A stretch of 64,000 nucleotides of DNA from Albimonas marina (GCF_029223255.1 NZ_JARHUC010000003.1:744001-808000); one strand, 5' to 3'. Shown: positions 51,825-61,975, counted from the stretch's first letter. Notes: generated by a model from the sequence alone, not told the origin. Numbers and translations are program-made.

Positions 51825-53801
51825 ATGACCACCGAATTCCCCGAAGAGCCGATCATCTGGACCCCGCCGGCGGAGCTCGCCGAGAGCTCCGAGATGGCGC
51901 GCTACATGCGCTGGCTGGCGGCGGAGCGGGGCCTCTCCTTCCCCGACTACGACGCGCTGTGGGACTGGTCGACGACGGATCTCGAGGGCTTCTGGACCTC
52001 CCTCATCGAGTTCTGGGACCTGCCCTTCGCCACCCGCGAGACCCGGGTCATCGACCGCGAGGTCATGCCCGGCGCCAAGTGGTTCGAGGGCGCGACCCTC
52101 AACTGGGCCGACCAGGTCTGGCGCCATGTCGAGGCGAACGGCCGCGACGCCCCCGCCTTGCGCTTCCGCTCCGAGACCGGAGAGGGGACGTTGAGCTGGG
52201 GCGAGCTCGCCGACCGCGCCGCCTCGCTGGCCGAGACGCTGCGCGGCTGGGGCGTGGCCCCCGGCGACCGGGTCTGCGCGATCCTCCAGAACGGGCCCGA
52301 GTCGGTGATCGCCTGCCTCGCCACCGCCTCCATCGGGGCGATCTGGTCGCTGTGCTCGCCCGACATGGGCCAGACCGCGATCCTGGGCCGCTTCGCCCAG
52401 ATCACCCCCAAGGTCCTGATCGCCGCCGACGGCTACGCCCACGGCGGCAAGACGGTCGAGCGGCTCGACCTCGCCCGGGCGGTGGCCGAGGGCCTGCCGG
52501 GCCTCGAGCGCCGGATCCTCGCCCCGATGATCGGCGCCCCGCGCCCCGAGGGCTGGGAGGACTGGCAGGCGGTCACCGCCGGCCACGCCGGCCCGCCGCG
52601 GACCGAGATCCTGCCCTTCGACCATCCGCTGTGGATCGTCTATTCCTCCGGCACCACCGGCACGCCCAAGCCGATCGTGCACGGCCACGGCGGGATCCTT
52701 CTGGAAGGCTCCAAGTTCCCGCTCCACAACGATATCCGCGACGGCGACACGTTCATGTGGCTCACCGCCTCGGGCTGGATCATGTGGAACTGCCAGGTGA
52801 TCGCCCTGACCCGCGGCTGCACGGTGGCGATCTTCGACGGCGCCCCGAACCTGCCCGACATGGCCGAGCTCTGGCGCTTCGCCGCCCGCGCCGGCTGCAG
52901 CTTCGTGGGCGCGGGGGCGGCCTTCTTCTCGACCTCGATGAAGGCGGGCGTGGTCCCGAAGGAGGAGGCCGACCTCTCCGCCCTGCGCGCCATCGGCTCC
53001 ACCGGCTCGCCGCTGGCGCCCGAGGCCTACGACTGGATCCAGCAGAACGTCGCCGACGTCTGGATCACCCCCATCGCCGGCGGCACCGACTTCGCCGGCG
53101 CCTTCGTGGGCGGCTGCATCCTGCTGCCCGTGCGCCGCGGCGAGATGCAGTGCCGCTTCCTCGGCGCGCGGGTCGAGGCCTGGGACGAGGCCGGCAAGCC
53201 GGTCGAGAACCAGGTGGGCGAGCTGGTCTGCACCCGCCCCATGCCCTCGATGCCCCTCTACTTCTGGGGCGACGCCGACGGCAGCCGCTACGCCGAGAGC
53301 TATTTCGAGACCTGGCCCAACGTGTGGAAGCACGGCGACTGGATCCGCATCACCCCCACCGGGGGCGCGGTGATCTACGGCCGCTCCGACGCCACCATCA
53401 ACCGCCGCGGCCTGCGCCTGGGCACGTCCGAGATCTACCGCGCCGTCGAGGACCTCGACGAGGTGCTCGACAGCCTGGTGGTCGATCTCGAGTACCTGGG
53501 CCGCGACAGCTTCATGCCCCTCTTCGTGGTGCTGCGCGAGGGCGTCGCCTTCGACGCGGCGATCCAGGAGAAGATCCGGAGCGCGATCCGCGCCTCCGTC
53601 GGCCCGCGCTACCTGCCCGACGAAATCGTGCAGATCGCGCAGGTCCCGCGCACCCTGTCGGGCAAGAAGCTGGAGGTGCCGGTGAAGAAGCTCCTGCTCG
53701 GCGTCGACGGCGCCAAGGCGGTGAACCGCGACTCGATGGCCAACCCCGAGGCCTTCGACGCCTTCGAGGCCTACGCCGCCGCCCGCGCCGCCACCGCCTG
53801 A
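51825..53801 (+). CDS. Acetoacetyl-CoA synthetase
   Basis: It activates acetoacetate to acetoacetyl-CoA with ATP, allowing ketone bodies or polyhydroxybutyrate breakdown products to be re-used. The 658-residue chain shows the ANL superfamily layout: the ACS N-terminal domain, the P-loop-like YSSGTTGTPKPIVHGHGG, WLTASGWIMWNCQV, GGTDFAGAFVGGC, YGRSDATINRRGLRLGTSEIYRAVE, and the C-terminal lysine in LSGKKLEVPVKKLL. The ACS-like N-terminus (DWSTTDLEGFWTSLIEFW) and length separate it from acetyl-CoA synthetase. The start at 51825 (MTTEFPEEPIIWTP) has a GGAGGAG site nearby. A terminator follows directly. Confidence 0.93.
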   Translation: MTTEFPEEPIIWTPPAELAESSEMARYMRWLAAERGLSFPDYDALWDWSTTDLEGFWTSLIEFWDLPFATRETRVIDREVMPGAKWFEGATLNWADQVWRHVEANGRDAPALRFRSETGEGTLSWGELADRAASLAETLRGWGVAPGDRVCAILQNGPESVIACLATASIGAIWSLCSPDMGQTAILGRFAQITPKVLIAADGYAHGGKTVERLDLARAVAEGLPGLERRILAPMIGAPRPEGWEDWQAVTAGHAGPPRTEILPFDHPLWIVYSSGTTGTPKPIVHGHGGILLEGSKFPLHNDIRDGDTFMWLTASGWIMWNCQVIALTRGCTVAIFDGAPNLPDMAELWRFAARAGCSFVGAGAAFFSTSMKAGVVPKEEADLSALRAIGSTGSPLAPEAYDWIQQNVADVWITPIAGGTDFAGAFVGGCILLPVRRGEMQCRFLGARVEAWDEAGKPVENQVGELVCTRPMPSMPLYFWGDADGSRYAESYFETWPNVWKHGDWIRITPTGGAVIYGRSDATINRRGLRLGTSEIYRAVEDLDEVLDSLVVDLEYLGRDSFMPLFVVLREGVAFDAAIQEKIRSAIRASVGPRYLPDEIVQIAQVPRTLSGKKLEVPVKKLLLGVDGAKAVNRDSMANPEAFDAFEAYAAARAATA

Positions 53802-53807
53802 CCCCTC

Positions 53808-53838
53808 GCGCGCGGCCTCGCCGTCGAGGGCCGCGCGC
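53808..53838 (+). terminator. Terminator hairpin after acetoacetyl-CoA synthetase
   Basis: GCGCGCGGCC and GGCCGCGCGC form a perfect 10-bp stem around an 11-base loop, seven bases after the stop, followed by GCCTCCCTTTCTCC. Confidence 0.75.
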
Positions 53839-54070
53839 GCCTCCCTTTCTCCTGACCGCCTCCAAGCCCGGACGGACCGCGCGCCTGCGTCCGCCGCTCC
53901 AACGCGCGCGCTGCGTGCCCCGCTCCCAAAACCTCGCAATCCGCCTCGCGCGGCCCTGCCCCCCCGTCCGATTTCCCCCGCCCAGGCAGGCCGCAGCGTC
54001 ATCCCCCTGACGCTCCTAGCCCCGCCCTCTCCCTCCCAGGCGCCCGGCGCTCCGCCCGAGGCTCGCGCGA

Positions 54071-54256
54071 AGCGCCTGTTCCCCGGAGCCGTCCGTCGCT
54101 GATGCCGTAAAGAGCGAGTCGGCGGGAGGGGTCAGGGATCGCGCAGCGACCCCCGAAGGGGGCTTGTCCTTGAGCCCTCCCGGCGACTCGCTCAGGCATC
54201 TTCAGCGACGGACGGCTGCGGGGAACAGGCGCGGCCTTGTTCCCTGGTGAGCTCCT
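54071..54256 (+). repeat. Long palindromic element, copy B
   Basis: Same architecture as copy A: outer arms GCGCCTGTTCCCCGGAGCC / GAACAGGCGC, middle arms GATGCC / GGCATC, then AGCGAGTC / GACTCGCT, stem GGTCAGGGA, side hairpin TCGC-GCA-GCGA. The central hairpin is shortened to CCCCC-GAA-GGGGG. The tail is TTGTTCCCTGGTGAGCTCCTG. It lies between the acetoacetyl-CoA synthetase terminator and the DUF3616 gene; the rest of that 588-base gap shows no gene. Confidence 0.82.
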
Positions 54257-54389
54257 GAAGCGGCCTTCCGGGCGCGCCAGCGCCCCCGCGCAGCGGCCAG
54301 CCGACGAGCCCCGCCTCGGAGGCCTCCCCCCCTCGCCATCCGAGCCCCGCGCCCCATCTAGACCTCATCTCCAACCCAGAGAGAGGCCC

Positions 54390-55493
54390 ATGCCCCGCGA
54401 CGCCAAGCCCCTGCCCCTCGACCGCGCCCGGACCGGCACGGTGGACATGCTGTTCACCCATCACGACCGCATCGCCCATATCGACGATCCGATCTGGGCG
54501 GACGTCTCCAGCCTCGCCGCCGCCGGGCGCACGCTGTTCGTGACCTGCGACGAGACCGCCTCGGTCGAGGGGCTCGACTGGGATCCGGAGACGGGGATGG
54601 CCGGCGGCCACCGCTCCTACCCGCTGGGCCTGGTGTTCGAACTGCCCGAGGGCGCGAAGGGCGAGATGGACATCGAGGGGCTCGCCGTCTCCGACGGCTG
54701 GCTTTGGGTCTGCGGCTCGCACGGGCTCAAGCGCGGCAAACCCGGGGGCAAGAAGTTCAAGGACCTCGCCGACATCGACTGGGACCCCAACCGCGGCTTC
54801 CTCGGTCGCCTGCCGCTGGTCGAGCGCGAGGACGGGCGGGTGGAGCCCGTCGGCGCCGTCGATCCGATCGACGCGGGCCCCGCGCGCCGCGCCGCGATGC
54901 TGCCGATGGTCGGCACCCGCGACACCTACCTGCGCCGGATGCTCGCGCGCGATCCCCTGATCGGCCCCTTCATCGACCTGCCCTGCAAGGAGAACGGCTT
55001 CGACGTCGAGGGGCTGGCGGTGCGCGGGAACGAGGTGATCCTGGGCCTGCGCGGCCCGGTCCTGCGCGGTTGGGCGCTGATCGTGCGCATGGAGATGGCG
55101 GAGACCGCGGCCGGCGAGCTCGAGCCCGTCAAGCGCGAGGACGGCCGGCGCTACTCGGTCCACGCGCTCGCGCTGGGCGGCCAGGGGATCCGCGATCTCG
55201 CGTGGGACGGCGACCGTCTGCTGATCCTCTCGGGCGCCATCGCCGACCACGAGGCGCTGCAGTCGGTCTTCGCGCTGGAGGCCGGCGACCTCGACCGCGA
55301 GGTGATCGGCGCCGACCGCCTGCCCCGCCTGCTCGACCTCCAGATCCTGCGCGGCGGCGACAACGCCGAGGGGCTGGAGGTGGTGGGCGAGGGCGCGGAC
55401 CGCCGCCTGATGCTGGTCTACGATTCGCCCCACAACGCGCGCACCGACGCCGACGAGGGCCGCCTGACCGGCGACCTCTTCGCCCTGTCCTGA
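54390..55493 (+). CDS. DUF3616 domain protein
   Basis: The 367-residue protein is β-rich and fits DUF3616, probably a β-propeller-like fold: DVSSLAAAGRTLFVTCDETASVEGL, GEMDIEGLAVSDGWLWVCGSHGLKRG, KENGFDVEGLAVRGNEVILGLRGP, and GIRDLAWDGDRLLILSG. The paired DxEGLAV blades and the final NAEGLEVVGEGADRRLMLVYDSP are characteristic. It has no signal peptide, so it is cytoplasmic. Function is not known. The start at 54390 (MPRDAKPLPLDRARTG) was chosen because GAGAGG precedes it; the longer frame begins inside the repeat element. It stands alone, with tRNA-Thr downstream in the opposite orientation. Confidence 0.82.
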   Translation: MPRDAKPLPLDRARTGTVDMLFTHHDRIAHIDDPIWADVSSLAAAGRTLFVTCDETASVEGLDWDPETGMAGGHRSYPLGLVFELPEGAKGEMDIEGLAVSDGWLWVCGSHGLKRGKPGGKKFKDLADIDWDPNRGFLGRLPLVEREDGRVEPVGAVDPIDAGPARRAAMLPMVGTRDTYLRRMLARDPLIGPFIDLPCKENGFDVEGLAVRGNEVILGLRGPVLRGWALIVRMEMAETAAGELEPVKREDGRRYSVHALALGGQGIRDLAWDGDRLLILSGAIADHEALQSVFALEAGDLDREVIGADRLPRLLDLQILRGGDNAEGLEVVGEGADRRLMLVYDSPHNARTDADEGRLTGDLFALS

Positions 55494-55799
55494 GACGGCC
55501 CGGCCGGCGCGCCCGGGCGACGCCCGCGCCGGAGCGGCGCCCCGGGCGCCTGCGGTTCGGCACGCCGTCGCGGCCTCGCGCGGTTCGCGCCCCGCCGAAG
55601 CGGTCGGCGAATCCCCGCGGAGGCCGCGAGACGCGCCCGTGCGGAAATCCGACTCGCGCCGCGACTCGTTAAGCCTTTCGAAGCTCTTGAAGGGATCAAT
55701 GCGCCCGACGCCCCGCGACGCGCCCGCGCAGGGGCGAGGCGCGCGCGTTCCCCGCGCCGAAGCGCGGGACCTGACGGTCGAACGAAGATGGGAGGAGCA
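55494..55799. other. 306-base spacer, no gene seen
   Basis: The spacer lies between the DUF3616 gene and the convergent tRNA-Thr. It is C/G-rich, with a less GC-rich stretch near 55665-55700. No hairpin with a T-run or promoter pattern was identified. The minus-strand tRNA transcript should terminate here. Confidence 0.35.
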
Positions 55800-55874
55800 T
55801 GGTGCCGCAGGGGAGGATTGAACTCCCGACCTCACCCTTACCAAGGGTGCGCTCTACCACTGAGCTACTGCGGC
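55800..55874 (-). tRNA. tRNA-Thr (anticodon GGT)
   Basis: On the minus strand a 75-nt cloverleaf includes the encoded CCA. The acceptor GCCGCAG pairs with CTGCGGC, D arm GCTC/GAGC, anticodon stem CACCC/GGGTG around TTGGTAA (anticodon GGT, threonine), T arm GGGAG/CTCCC with the loop TTCAATC, and the discriminator is A. All stems are perfectly paired. Confidence 0.98.
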
Positions 55875-56088
55875 GGTGCGGGGCGGGTAATGCCGCGTTC
55901 GTGGGCCGAGCGCAAGACCCCTCCTGCACGGTTTTTCGCCTGCCGCTGCGGCGGGTCCCGCCCGCGCCCGCCGGGGCCGCCCGGCTGCACCCCGCGCCGC
56001 GCCCGGGTTTCCCGAGCGTCCCGCGAGACCCGGCGCGGCTTCGCGCGCGGCGCTGGACGTGCTCGCGGCCGGAGGCTAGGGGGATTTG

Positions 56089-56397
56089 ATGACCGACGAC
56101 GCCCCCATCCCGCCCGGCCCGCGCGACGGATCCGGGCCCGAGACTCCCTCGGCCCCCGGGTCCGGGACCGCGCCCCTGCCCGAATCCCGCCCCGAATCCC
56201 TGGCCGACTCCCGACGCGGCGCCCCGGCCGACTCGCGCGCCGCCCGCCGGGCCGCCTCGCAGGGCGATTCCCTCGAGGCGCGCGAGGCGCGGCTGGCCGA
56301 GGCGCTGCGCGCCAACCTGCGTCGCCGCAAGGACCGAGCCCGCGCCGCCCGCGCCGCGCCTCCGACCGACGCGTCCGGAGGGGAGGACGAGGCATGA
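56089..56397 (+). CDS. Small conserved-type protein with basic C-terminal helix
   Basis: The 102-residue protein begins with ~60 disordered Pro, Ser, Gly-rich residues (TDDAPIPPGPRDGSGPETPS). It continues with a charged helix SLEAREARLAEALRANLRRRKDRARAARAA, the only structured part and the part that looks conserved among Rhodobacterales neighbours of murA (from memory, moderate certainty). An AGGGGG ribosome site precedes the ATG at 56089; a TTG three bases earlier is in frame. It overlaps the MmcQ/YjbR gene by four bases (ATGA), so the two are coupled. The basic helix could bind nucleic acid or membranes, but no function is known. Confidence 0.7.
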   Translation: MTDDAPIPPGPRDGSGPETPSAPGSGTAPLPESRPESLADSRRGAPADSRAARRAASQGDSLEAREARLAEALRANLRRRKDRARAARAAPPTDASGGEDEA

Positions 56398-56828
56398 GCG
56401 CCCCCGACGATTCCCGCGGGCGGTCCGAGGCCGACGCCCCCCGCATCCCCGCCGCGCCCACTCGCGCCAAGGCCGCGCCGGGCTCGCCGCTGGAGCGGCT
56501 GCGCGCGCTGGCCCTCGCCCTGCCCCGCACCTCCGAGAAGCTGAGCTGGGGCGAGCCGACCTTCCGCGTCGACGACCGCATCTTCGCGATGGTCAAGGGC
56601 GGGGACGGCGAGGCCTCGGTCTGGCTCAAGGCCCCCGACGGCGCGCAGGAGATGCTGATCGCCGCCGCGCCCGAGCGCTTCTTCCGCCCGCCCTACGTGG
56701 GCCAGAAGGGCTGGATCGGGATCCGCCTCGCGCGCGATCCCGACTGGGAGGAGGTGGCCTTCAACCTCGCCCGCTCCCACGAGCTGATCGCCGCCCGCGG
56801 CGCCCGGCGGCGGGACGACGCCGGCTGA
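56394..56828 (+). CDS. MmcQ/YjbR family DNA-binding-like protein
   Basis: The 144-residue protein begins with ~45 disordered residues, then the MmcQ/YjbR fold: LERLRALALALPRTSEKLSWGEPTFRVDDRIFAMV, ASVWLKAPDGAQEMLI, FFRPPYVGQKGWIGIRL and the final EEVAFNLARSHELIAAR. The family has a "double wing" fold suggested to bind DNA; its true function is uncertain. The start is set by the ATGA overlap with the upstream small gene. Frames that extend far upstream through the tRNA gene are artefacts. murA follows 356 bases later with its own ribosome site, so it probably has its own promoter. Confidence 0.85.
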   Translation: MSAPDDSRGRSEADAPRIPAAPTRAKAAPGSPLERLRALALALPRTSEKLSWGEPTFRVDDRIFAMVKGGDGEASVWLKAPDGAQEMLIAAAPERFFRPPYVGQKGWIGIRLARDPDWEEVAFNLARSHELIAARGARRRDDAG

Positions 56829-57184
56829 TCCCGCCCGCCTGATCTCTCCTGCTTCGAGGCACGTCCCACCGCCGCGCGCTGGCGCACCGGCCCCTCCCTG
56901 CGCTCTCCGGCCGCCCGCTTGCCGCAGCCGAACCCGCCCGCAAGGCGCCTCCTCCTGCACCGTCGCGTCCGTCGCGCGCGGAGGCGCCGCGCCGGGCGGC
57001 GCGCCCGGCCTCGCCCTTGCGCCGCGCGGCGCGGTCGGACGGGCGCCCGGCCCCGACCGCCGCCCGCGGCGGGCCGCCCGCCTCATCCTCGCCCCCTTCG
57101 CCCCCGGATCGCCCGGTCCGCGTCATTGAACCGCCCCGCGGCGCACGATATCGCGGTGCGGAAGCCGACGAACAGGAGGGGCGG
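56829..57184. other. 356-base spacer upstream of murA
   Basis: No gene was seen. The 30 bases before murA include CGCACGATATCGCGGTGCG (arms CGCAC/GTGCG near 57142-57160) and a strong AGGAGGGG ribosome site at 57173-57180. The GATATC centre may be part of a murA promoter; -35/-10 boxes are not clear. Confidence 0.35.
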
Positions 57185-58450
<1,266 letters not shown>

Positions 58451-58493
58451 GCGAGGCCGTCTTGCGGGGGCTCGGGGGCGGGCGTCGAGGCCG

Positions 58494-58689
58494 CTCCTGA
58501 CTCACCGAAGAACAAAGCGCCCGCGCCTGTCCTCCGGTTCCGTCTCTCGCTGAAGATGCCTGAGCGACTCGGGCGAAGGGGTCAAGGACAAGCCCCGCCC
58601 AGGGGCGGGGTCGCTTCGCGATCCTGGACCCCTCCGCCCGAGTCGCTCTGATCGGCATCAGCGAGAGACGGCTCCGGAGAACAGGCGCT
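58494..58689 (-). repeat. Long palindromic element, copy C (inverted)
   Basis: This is the reverse orientation of copies A, B and D. On the minus strand it reads GCGCCTGTTCTCCGGAGCC, AGAGCGACTCGG, side hairpin TCGC-GAA-GCGA, central hairpin CCCCGCCC-CT-GGGCGGGG, closing arms CCGAGTCGCTCAGG and GAGAGACGG, and the tail TTGTTCTTCGGTGAGTCAGGAG. The central stem differs from A and D on both sides (GCCC/GGGC instead of GCGC/GCGC), keeping pairing. It fills most of the 349-base gap between murA and DUF2948. Confidence 0.84.
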
Positions 58690-58799
58690 CCCGGGGGGCG
58701 CCGCGGGGCCGGCGTCGCCGGGCGCGCCCTTGTCAGCGGCTGGTCCCTTCCCCTATCTGGCTCGGGAGCGGACGCCCACCGTCGAATGCAGGAGCCGCC

Positions 58800-59285
58800 A
58801 TGAGCGATGCGCGTTTCGAGGACGCGGCCGAGAGGCCGATCCGCCTGAGGGCCGAAAGCCCCGAGGACCTGGAGGTCGTCTCCGCCCTCCTGCAGGACGC
58901 CGCCGGCGTGGCGGGGGACCTCGCCTGGATGCGCCGCAAGCGCCGCTTCGCCCTGTTCCTCAACCGCTTCCGCTGGGAGGACCGCGCCCGCGCCGAGCGC
59001 GCCGGGCGCCCCTACGAGCGGGTGCGCTGCGTGGCGCTGGTCGAGAACGTCGAGAGCGTGCGCGCCGCCGGCATCGACCCGAGCGAGCGCGACCAGGCCC
59101 TCTCGGTCCTGCGCCTCGAGTTCGAGGGCTCCCCCGACCCCGAGGATCCCTCGGGCCTCCTGCGCATTATCCTGGCCGGCGACGGCGAGATCGCGATCCA
59201 GGTCGAGGCGCTGGAGATGCGGGTCGAGGACGTCACCCGCCCCTACCAGGCCCCCAGCGGCAAGGCCCCCAGCCACCCCGACTGA
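58800..59285 (+). CDS. DUF2948 family protein
   Basis: The 161-residue protein fits DUF2948: IRLRAESPEDLEVVSALLQDAAGVAGDLAWMRRKRRFALFLNRFRWED, then ERVRCVALVENVESVRAAGID, and LRIILAGDGEIAIQVEALEMRVEDVTRPYQAPSGKAPSH. The last segment, with a conserved VTRPY-APSGK end, marks the family. It is cytoplasmic and of unknown function. Its constant place between murA and hisD in Rhodobacterales is the main clue. The gap to murA holds palindromic copy C, and the gap to hisD holds copy D, so this gene is flanked on both sides by the element. Confidence 0.88.
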   Translation: MSDARFEDAAERPIRLRAESPEDLEVVSALLQDAAGVAGDLAWMRRKRRFALFLNRFRWEDRARAERAGRPYERVRCVALVENVESVRAAGIDPSERDQALSVLRLEFEGSPDPEDPSGLLRIILAGDGEIAIQVEALEMRVEDVTRPYQAPSGKAPSHPD

Positions 59286-59335
59286 GCGCCCGGCCCGCGC
59301 CCGGCGCCCCGGCGCGACGCCCGCCCCCCTCGCAA

Positions 59336-59530
59336 AGCGCCTGTTCCCCGGAGCCGTCTCTCGCTGATGCCGATCAGAGCGACTCGGCGGGAGGGGTCAG
59401 GGATCGCGAAGCGACCCCGCGCCTGCGCGGGGCTTGTCCTTGACCCCTCCCGGCGAGTCGCTCAGGCATCGTCAGCGAGAGACGGATCCGGGGAACAGGC
59501 GCGGTGGCCCTGTTCCTGGGTGAGTCTGGA
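59336..59530 (+). repeat. Long palindromic element, copy D
   Basis: Same design as copy A, with outer arms GCGCCTGTTCCCCGGA / TCCGGGGAACAGGCGC, CCGTCTCTCGCTGA / TCAGCGAGAGACGG, GATGCC / GGCATC, and AGAGCGACTCGG with its partner, side hairpin TCGC-GAA-GCGA, and central hairpin CCCCGCGC-CT-GCGCGGGG. The tail is CCCTGTTCCTGGGTGAGTC. It lies in the 429-base gap between DUF2948 and hisD; a further short hairpin-like block GGCCCAAGCCCGCCCGCAGG is at 59591, also found after copy A at 48562. Confidence 0.86.
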
Positions 59531-59714
59531 GCGTCCTCCCCGCCCGCCCCCCGCGCCTCCCGATCCCGTCCGCCACGACGCTCGCCCCCGGGCCCAAGCC
59601 CGCCCGCAGGGCGCCCCCTCTCCGCCCCCTCTCCGCCCCCTCTCCGCGTTCGCCCCCGGTTGTGACCGCCGCCGCCGCCCGCTATCACCGCGGAACGCTT
59701 ATTTCGGAGGGCCC

Positions 59715-61028
59715 ATGACCGTCACGCTCCGCGCCGACGCCCCGGATTTCGAGACCCGGTTCCGCGACCTTCTGTCGATGAAGCGGGAGTCCTCCCCCGA
59801 AGTGGACGACGTGGTGGCCGCGATCCTCGAGGATGTGCGCGCCCGCGGCGACGATGCGGTCATCGACTACACCGAGCGCTTCGACCGGATGCAGCTCGCC
59901 CCCGACACGCTCGCCATCTCCGAGGAGGAGATCGCGGTGGCCTGCGCCGCCGTCCCCCCCGAGGAGGCCCGCGCGCTGGAGATCGCCGCCGAGCGGATCG
60001 AGGCCTACCACGCCCGCCAGCGCCCCGAGGACGTCAGCTTCCAGGACCCCCACGGCGCCACGCTGGGCTGGCGCTGGACGGCGGTCGAGGCGGCGGGGCT
60101 CTACGTGCCGGGCGGGCTCGCCTCCTACCCGTCGTCGCTCCTGATGAACGCCATCCCCGCGCGGGTGGCCGGCGTCGAGCGCCTGGCGGTCTGCATGCCC
60201 ACGCCGGGGGGCAAGGCGAACCCGCTGACGCTGCTCGCGGCCCGCCTCGCCGGGGTGCAGGAGGTCTGGCGGATCGGCGGCGCGCAGGCCATCGGCGCGC
60301 TCGCCTACGGCACCGCCACGATTCCCCCCGTCGACAAGATCGCGGGGCCCGGCAACGCCTACGTGGCCGCGGCCAAGCGGCGCGTCTTCGGCACGGTGGG
60401 CATCGACATGATCGCCGGCCCCTCCGAGATCCTGGTCATCGCCGACGCCACCGCCAACCCCGAGTGGGTGGCCATGGACCTGATGTCCCAGGCCGAGCAC
60501 GACCCCTCGGCCCAGTCGATCCTGGTCACCGACAGCGCCGCCATGGCCCAGGCGGTGATCGCCGCGGTCGAGCGCCTGCTGACCTCGCTCGAGCGCGCCG
60601 AGATCGCCGCCGCCTCCTGGCGGGCCAACGGCGCGGTGATCCTGGTGCGCGACATGGTCGAGGCGGCCGCCATCTCGGACCGGGTCGCGCCCGAGCATCT
60701 CGAGATCGTCACCGCCGACCCCGAGGCGGTGGCCGCCCGCATCCGCCACGCCGGCGCGATCTTCCTCGGCGCCTGGACGCCGGAAGCCATCGGCGACTAC
60801 GTGGGCGGGCCCAACCACGTGCTGCCCACCGCCCGCTCGGCGCGCTTCTCCTCGGGCCTCTCGGTGCTCGACTTCATGAAGCGCACCACGGTGGCCCGGA
60901 TGACGCCCGGCGCGCTCGCCGCCATCGGCCCCTCGGCCGAGGCGCTGGCGCGCTCCGAAAGCCTCGAGGCGCATGCGCTCTCGGTCGGGCTGCGCCTCGC
61001 CGCCCTCAACGAGGAGGGATCCAGATGA
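59715..61028 (+). CDS. hisD: Histidinol dehydrogenase
   Basis: HisD performs the last two oxidations of histidine synthesis, histidinol to histidine with two NAD+. The 437-residue, zinc-dependent enzyme shows its signature KIAGPGNAYVAAAKRRVFGTVGIDMIAGPSE and the catalytic Glu-His of VAPEHLEIVTADPEA. The conserved SQAEHDPSAQSILVTDS carries metal or substrate ligands. The start at 59715 (MTVTLRADAPDFETRFRDLL) follows a GGAGGG site; the upstream extension runs through palindromic copy D and is not coding. Its stop overlaps the UPF0262 start (ATGA). Confidence 0.97.
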   Translation: MTVTLRADAPDFETRFRDLLSMKRESSPEVDDVVAAILEDVRARGDDAVIDYTERFDRMQLAPDTLAISEEEIAVACAAVPPEEARALEIAAERIEAYHARQRPEDVSFQDPHGATLGWRWTAVEAAGLYVPGGLASYPSSLLMNAIPARVAGVERLAVCMPTPGGKANPLTLLAARLAGVQEVWRIGGAQAIGALAYGTATIPPVDKIAGPGNAYVAAAKRRVFGTVGIDMIAGPSEILVIADATANPEWVAMDLMSQAEHDPSAQSILVTDSAAMAQAVIAAVERLLTSLERAEIAAASWRANGAVILVRDMVEAAAISDRVAPEHLEIVTADPEAVAARIRHAGAIFLGAWTPEAIGDYVGGPNHVLPTARSARFSSGLSVLDFMKRTTVARMTPGALAAIGPSAEALARSESLEAHALSVGLRLAALNEEGSR

Positions 61029-61495
61029 GCCGTCTCGTCGCCATCACCCTGGACGAGGCCGGCCTCGCCCCCCCGACCCCCGAGGTCGAGCAGGAGCGCA
61101 AGGTCGCCATCTTCGACCTGCTGGAGGAGAACTCCTTCGACGTCGAGAAGGAGGGCGTGCCGCCCGGCCCCTACCAGCTCAACCTCTCGATCCGCGACCG
61201 GCGGCTGGTCTTCGACATCCGCACCGAGGCGGGCGACCCGGCGGCGGAGTTCCACCTCTCGCTCGGGCCGTTCCGGCAGATCATCAAGGACTACTTCGCG
61301 ATCTGCGAGAGCTACTTCGACGCGGTGAAGCGCCTGCCGCCCAGCCAGATCGAGGCGATCGACATGGGCCGGCGCGGCATCCACAACGAGGGCGCGCGGA
61401 TCCTCGAGGAACGGCTCGAGGGCAAGGCGGTGGTCGACAGCGACACCGCCCGGCGCCTGTTCACCCTGGTCTGCGTCCTGCATTTCCGCGGCTGA
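61025..61495 (+). CDS. UPF0262 family protein
   Basis: The 156-residue protein matches the UPF0262 family of alphaproteobacteria: RLVAITLDEAGLAPPTPEVEQERKVAIFDLLEENSF, then GPYQLNLSIRDRRLVFDI, FHLSLGPFRQIIKDYFAICESYFDAV, and MGRRGIHNEGARILEERL. It is cytoplasmic, of unknown function, and usually sits after hisD. The start codon overlaps the hisD stop by four bases, so it is translationally coupled; the phosphatase-like gene begins 12 bases after its stop. A link with histidine supply is possible, but the evidence is only positional. Confidence 0.92.
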   Translation: MSRLVAITLDEAGLAPPTPEVEQERKVAIFDLLEENSFDVEKEGVPPGPYQLNLSIRDRRLVFDIRTEAGDPAAEFHLSLGPFRQIIKDYFAICESYFDAVKRLPPSQIEAIDMGRRGIHNEGARILEERLEGKAVVDSDTARRLFTLVCVLHFRG

Positions 61496-61507
61496 GGACC
61501 CAAGCCC

Positions 61508-61954
61508 TTGGCCGAGCTTCCCGCCTCGATCCTGTTCTGCTGCGATCACAACGCGGTGCGCTCCCCCATGGCCGAGGGGATGATGAAGAAGCTGCACGGC
61601 ACGCGGGTCTTCGTGCAGTCGGCGGGCGTGAAGCACGACATGGACGTGGACCCGTTCGCGGTGGCCGCCTGCGCCGAGATCGGCGTGCCGCTGACCGCCC
61701 ACAAGGTCCGCAGCTTCGAGGACCTGGCCATGGGCGGCGACCAGATCGACAGCTACGAGCTGATCGTGGCCCTGTCGCCGGCCGCCCAGCGCGCCGCCCT
61801 CGACCAGACGCGCTGGTTCGCCACGGAAGTCCGCTACTGGCCCACCCTCGATCCCACCGGGATCGGCCAGACGCGCGAGCAGAAGCTCGACGCCTACCGG
61901 CAGGCCCGCGACCAGATCCTCGCCAACCTGCGCCGGGAATTTCCCGCGTTCTGA
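61508..61954 (+). CDS. Low-molecular-weight phosphotyrosine phosphatase/arsenate reductase-like protein
   Basis: The 148-residue protein has the P-loop CCDHNAVRS, a CX5R loop (second Cys to Arg), with a general-acid Asp in TLDPTGIG, so the phosphatase chemistry is retained. It begins at a TTG (61508), supported by the conserved N-terminus MAELPASILFCCDHN and by GAGGA just upstream; no ATG would preserve the fold. The family acts as tyrosine phosphatase or thiol-arsenate reductase; the substrate is not known here. It follows UPF0262 by 12 bases in the hisD unit. A perfect hairpin (61955-61975) follows its stop. Confidence 0.88.
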   Translation: MAELPASILFCCDHNAVRSPMAEGMMKKLHGTRVFVQSAGVKHDMDVDPFAVAACAEIGVPLTAHKVRSFEDLAMGGDQIDSYELIVALSPAAQRAALDQTRWFATEVRYWPTLDPTGIGQTREQKLDAYRQARDQILANLRREFPAF

Positions 61955-61975
61955 CCGGCGCGGCGGCCGCGCCGG
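61955..61975 (+). terminator. GC hairpin after the hisD unit
   Basis: CCGGCGCGGC and GCCGCGCCGG form a perfect 10-bp stem with one spacer base, starting directly after the phosphatase stop codon. No T-run follows. It faces the convergent peptide-synthetase-like gene. Confidence 0.6.

Noticed and set aside
55800-55874. tRNA-Thr as an integration site for a genomic island
   Set aside because: No integrase, no direct repeat of the tRNA 3' end in the visible flanks, and ordinary genes on both sides.
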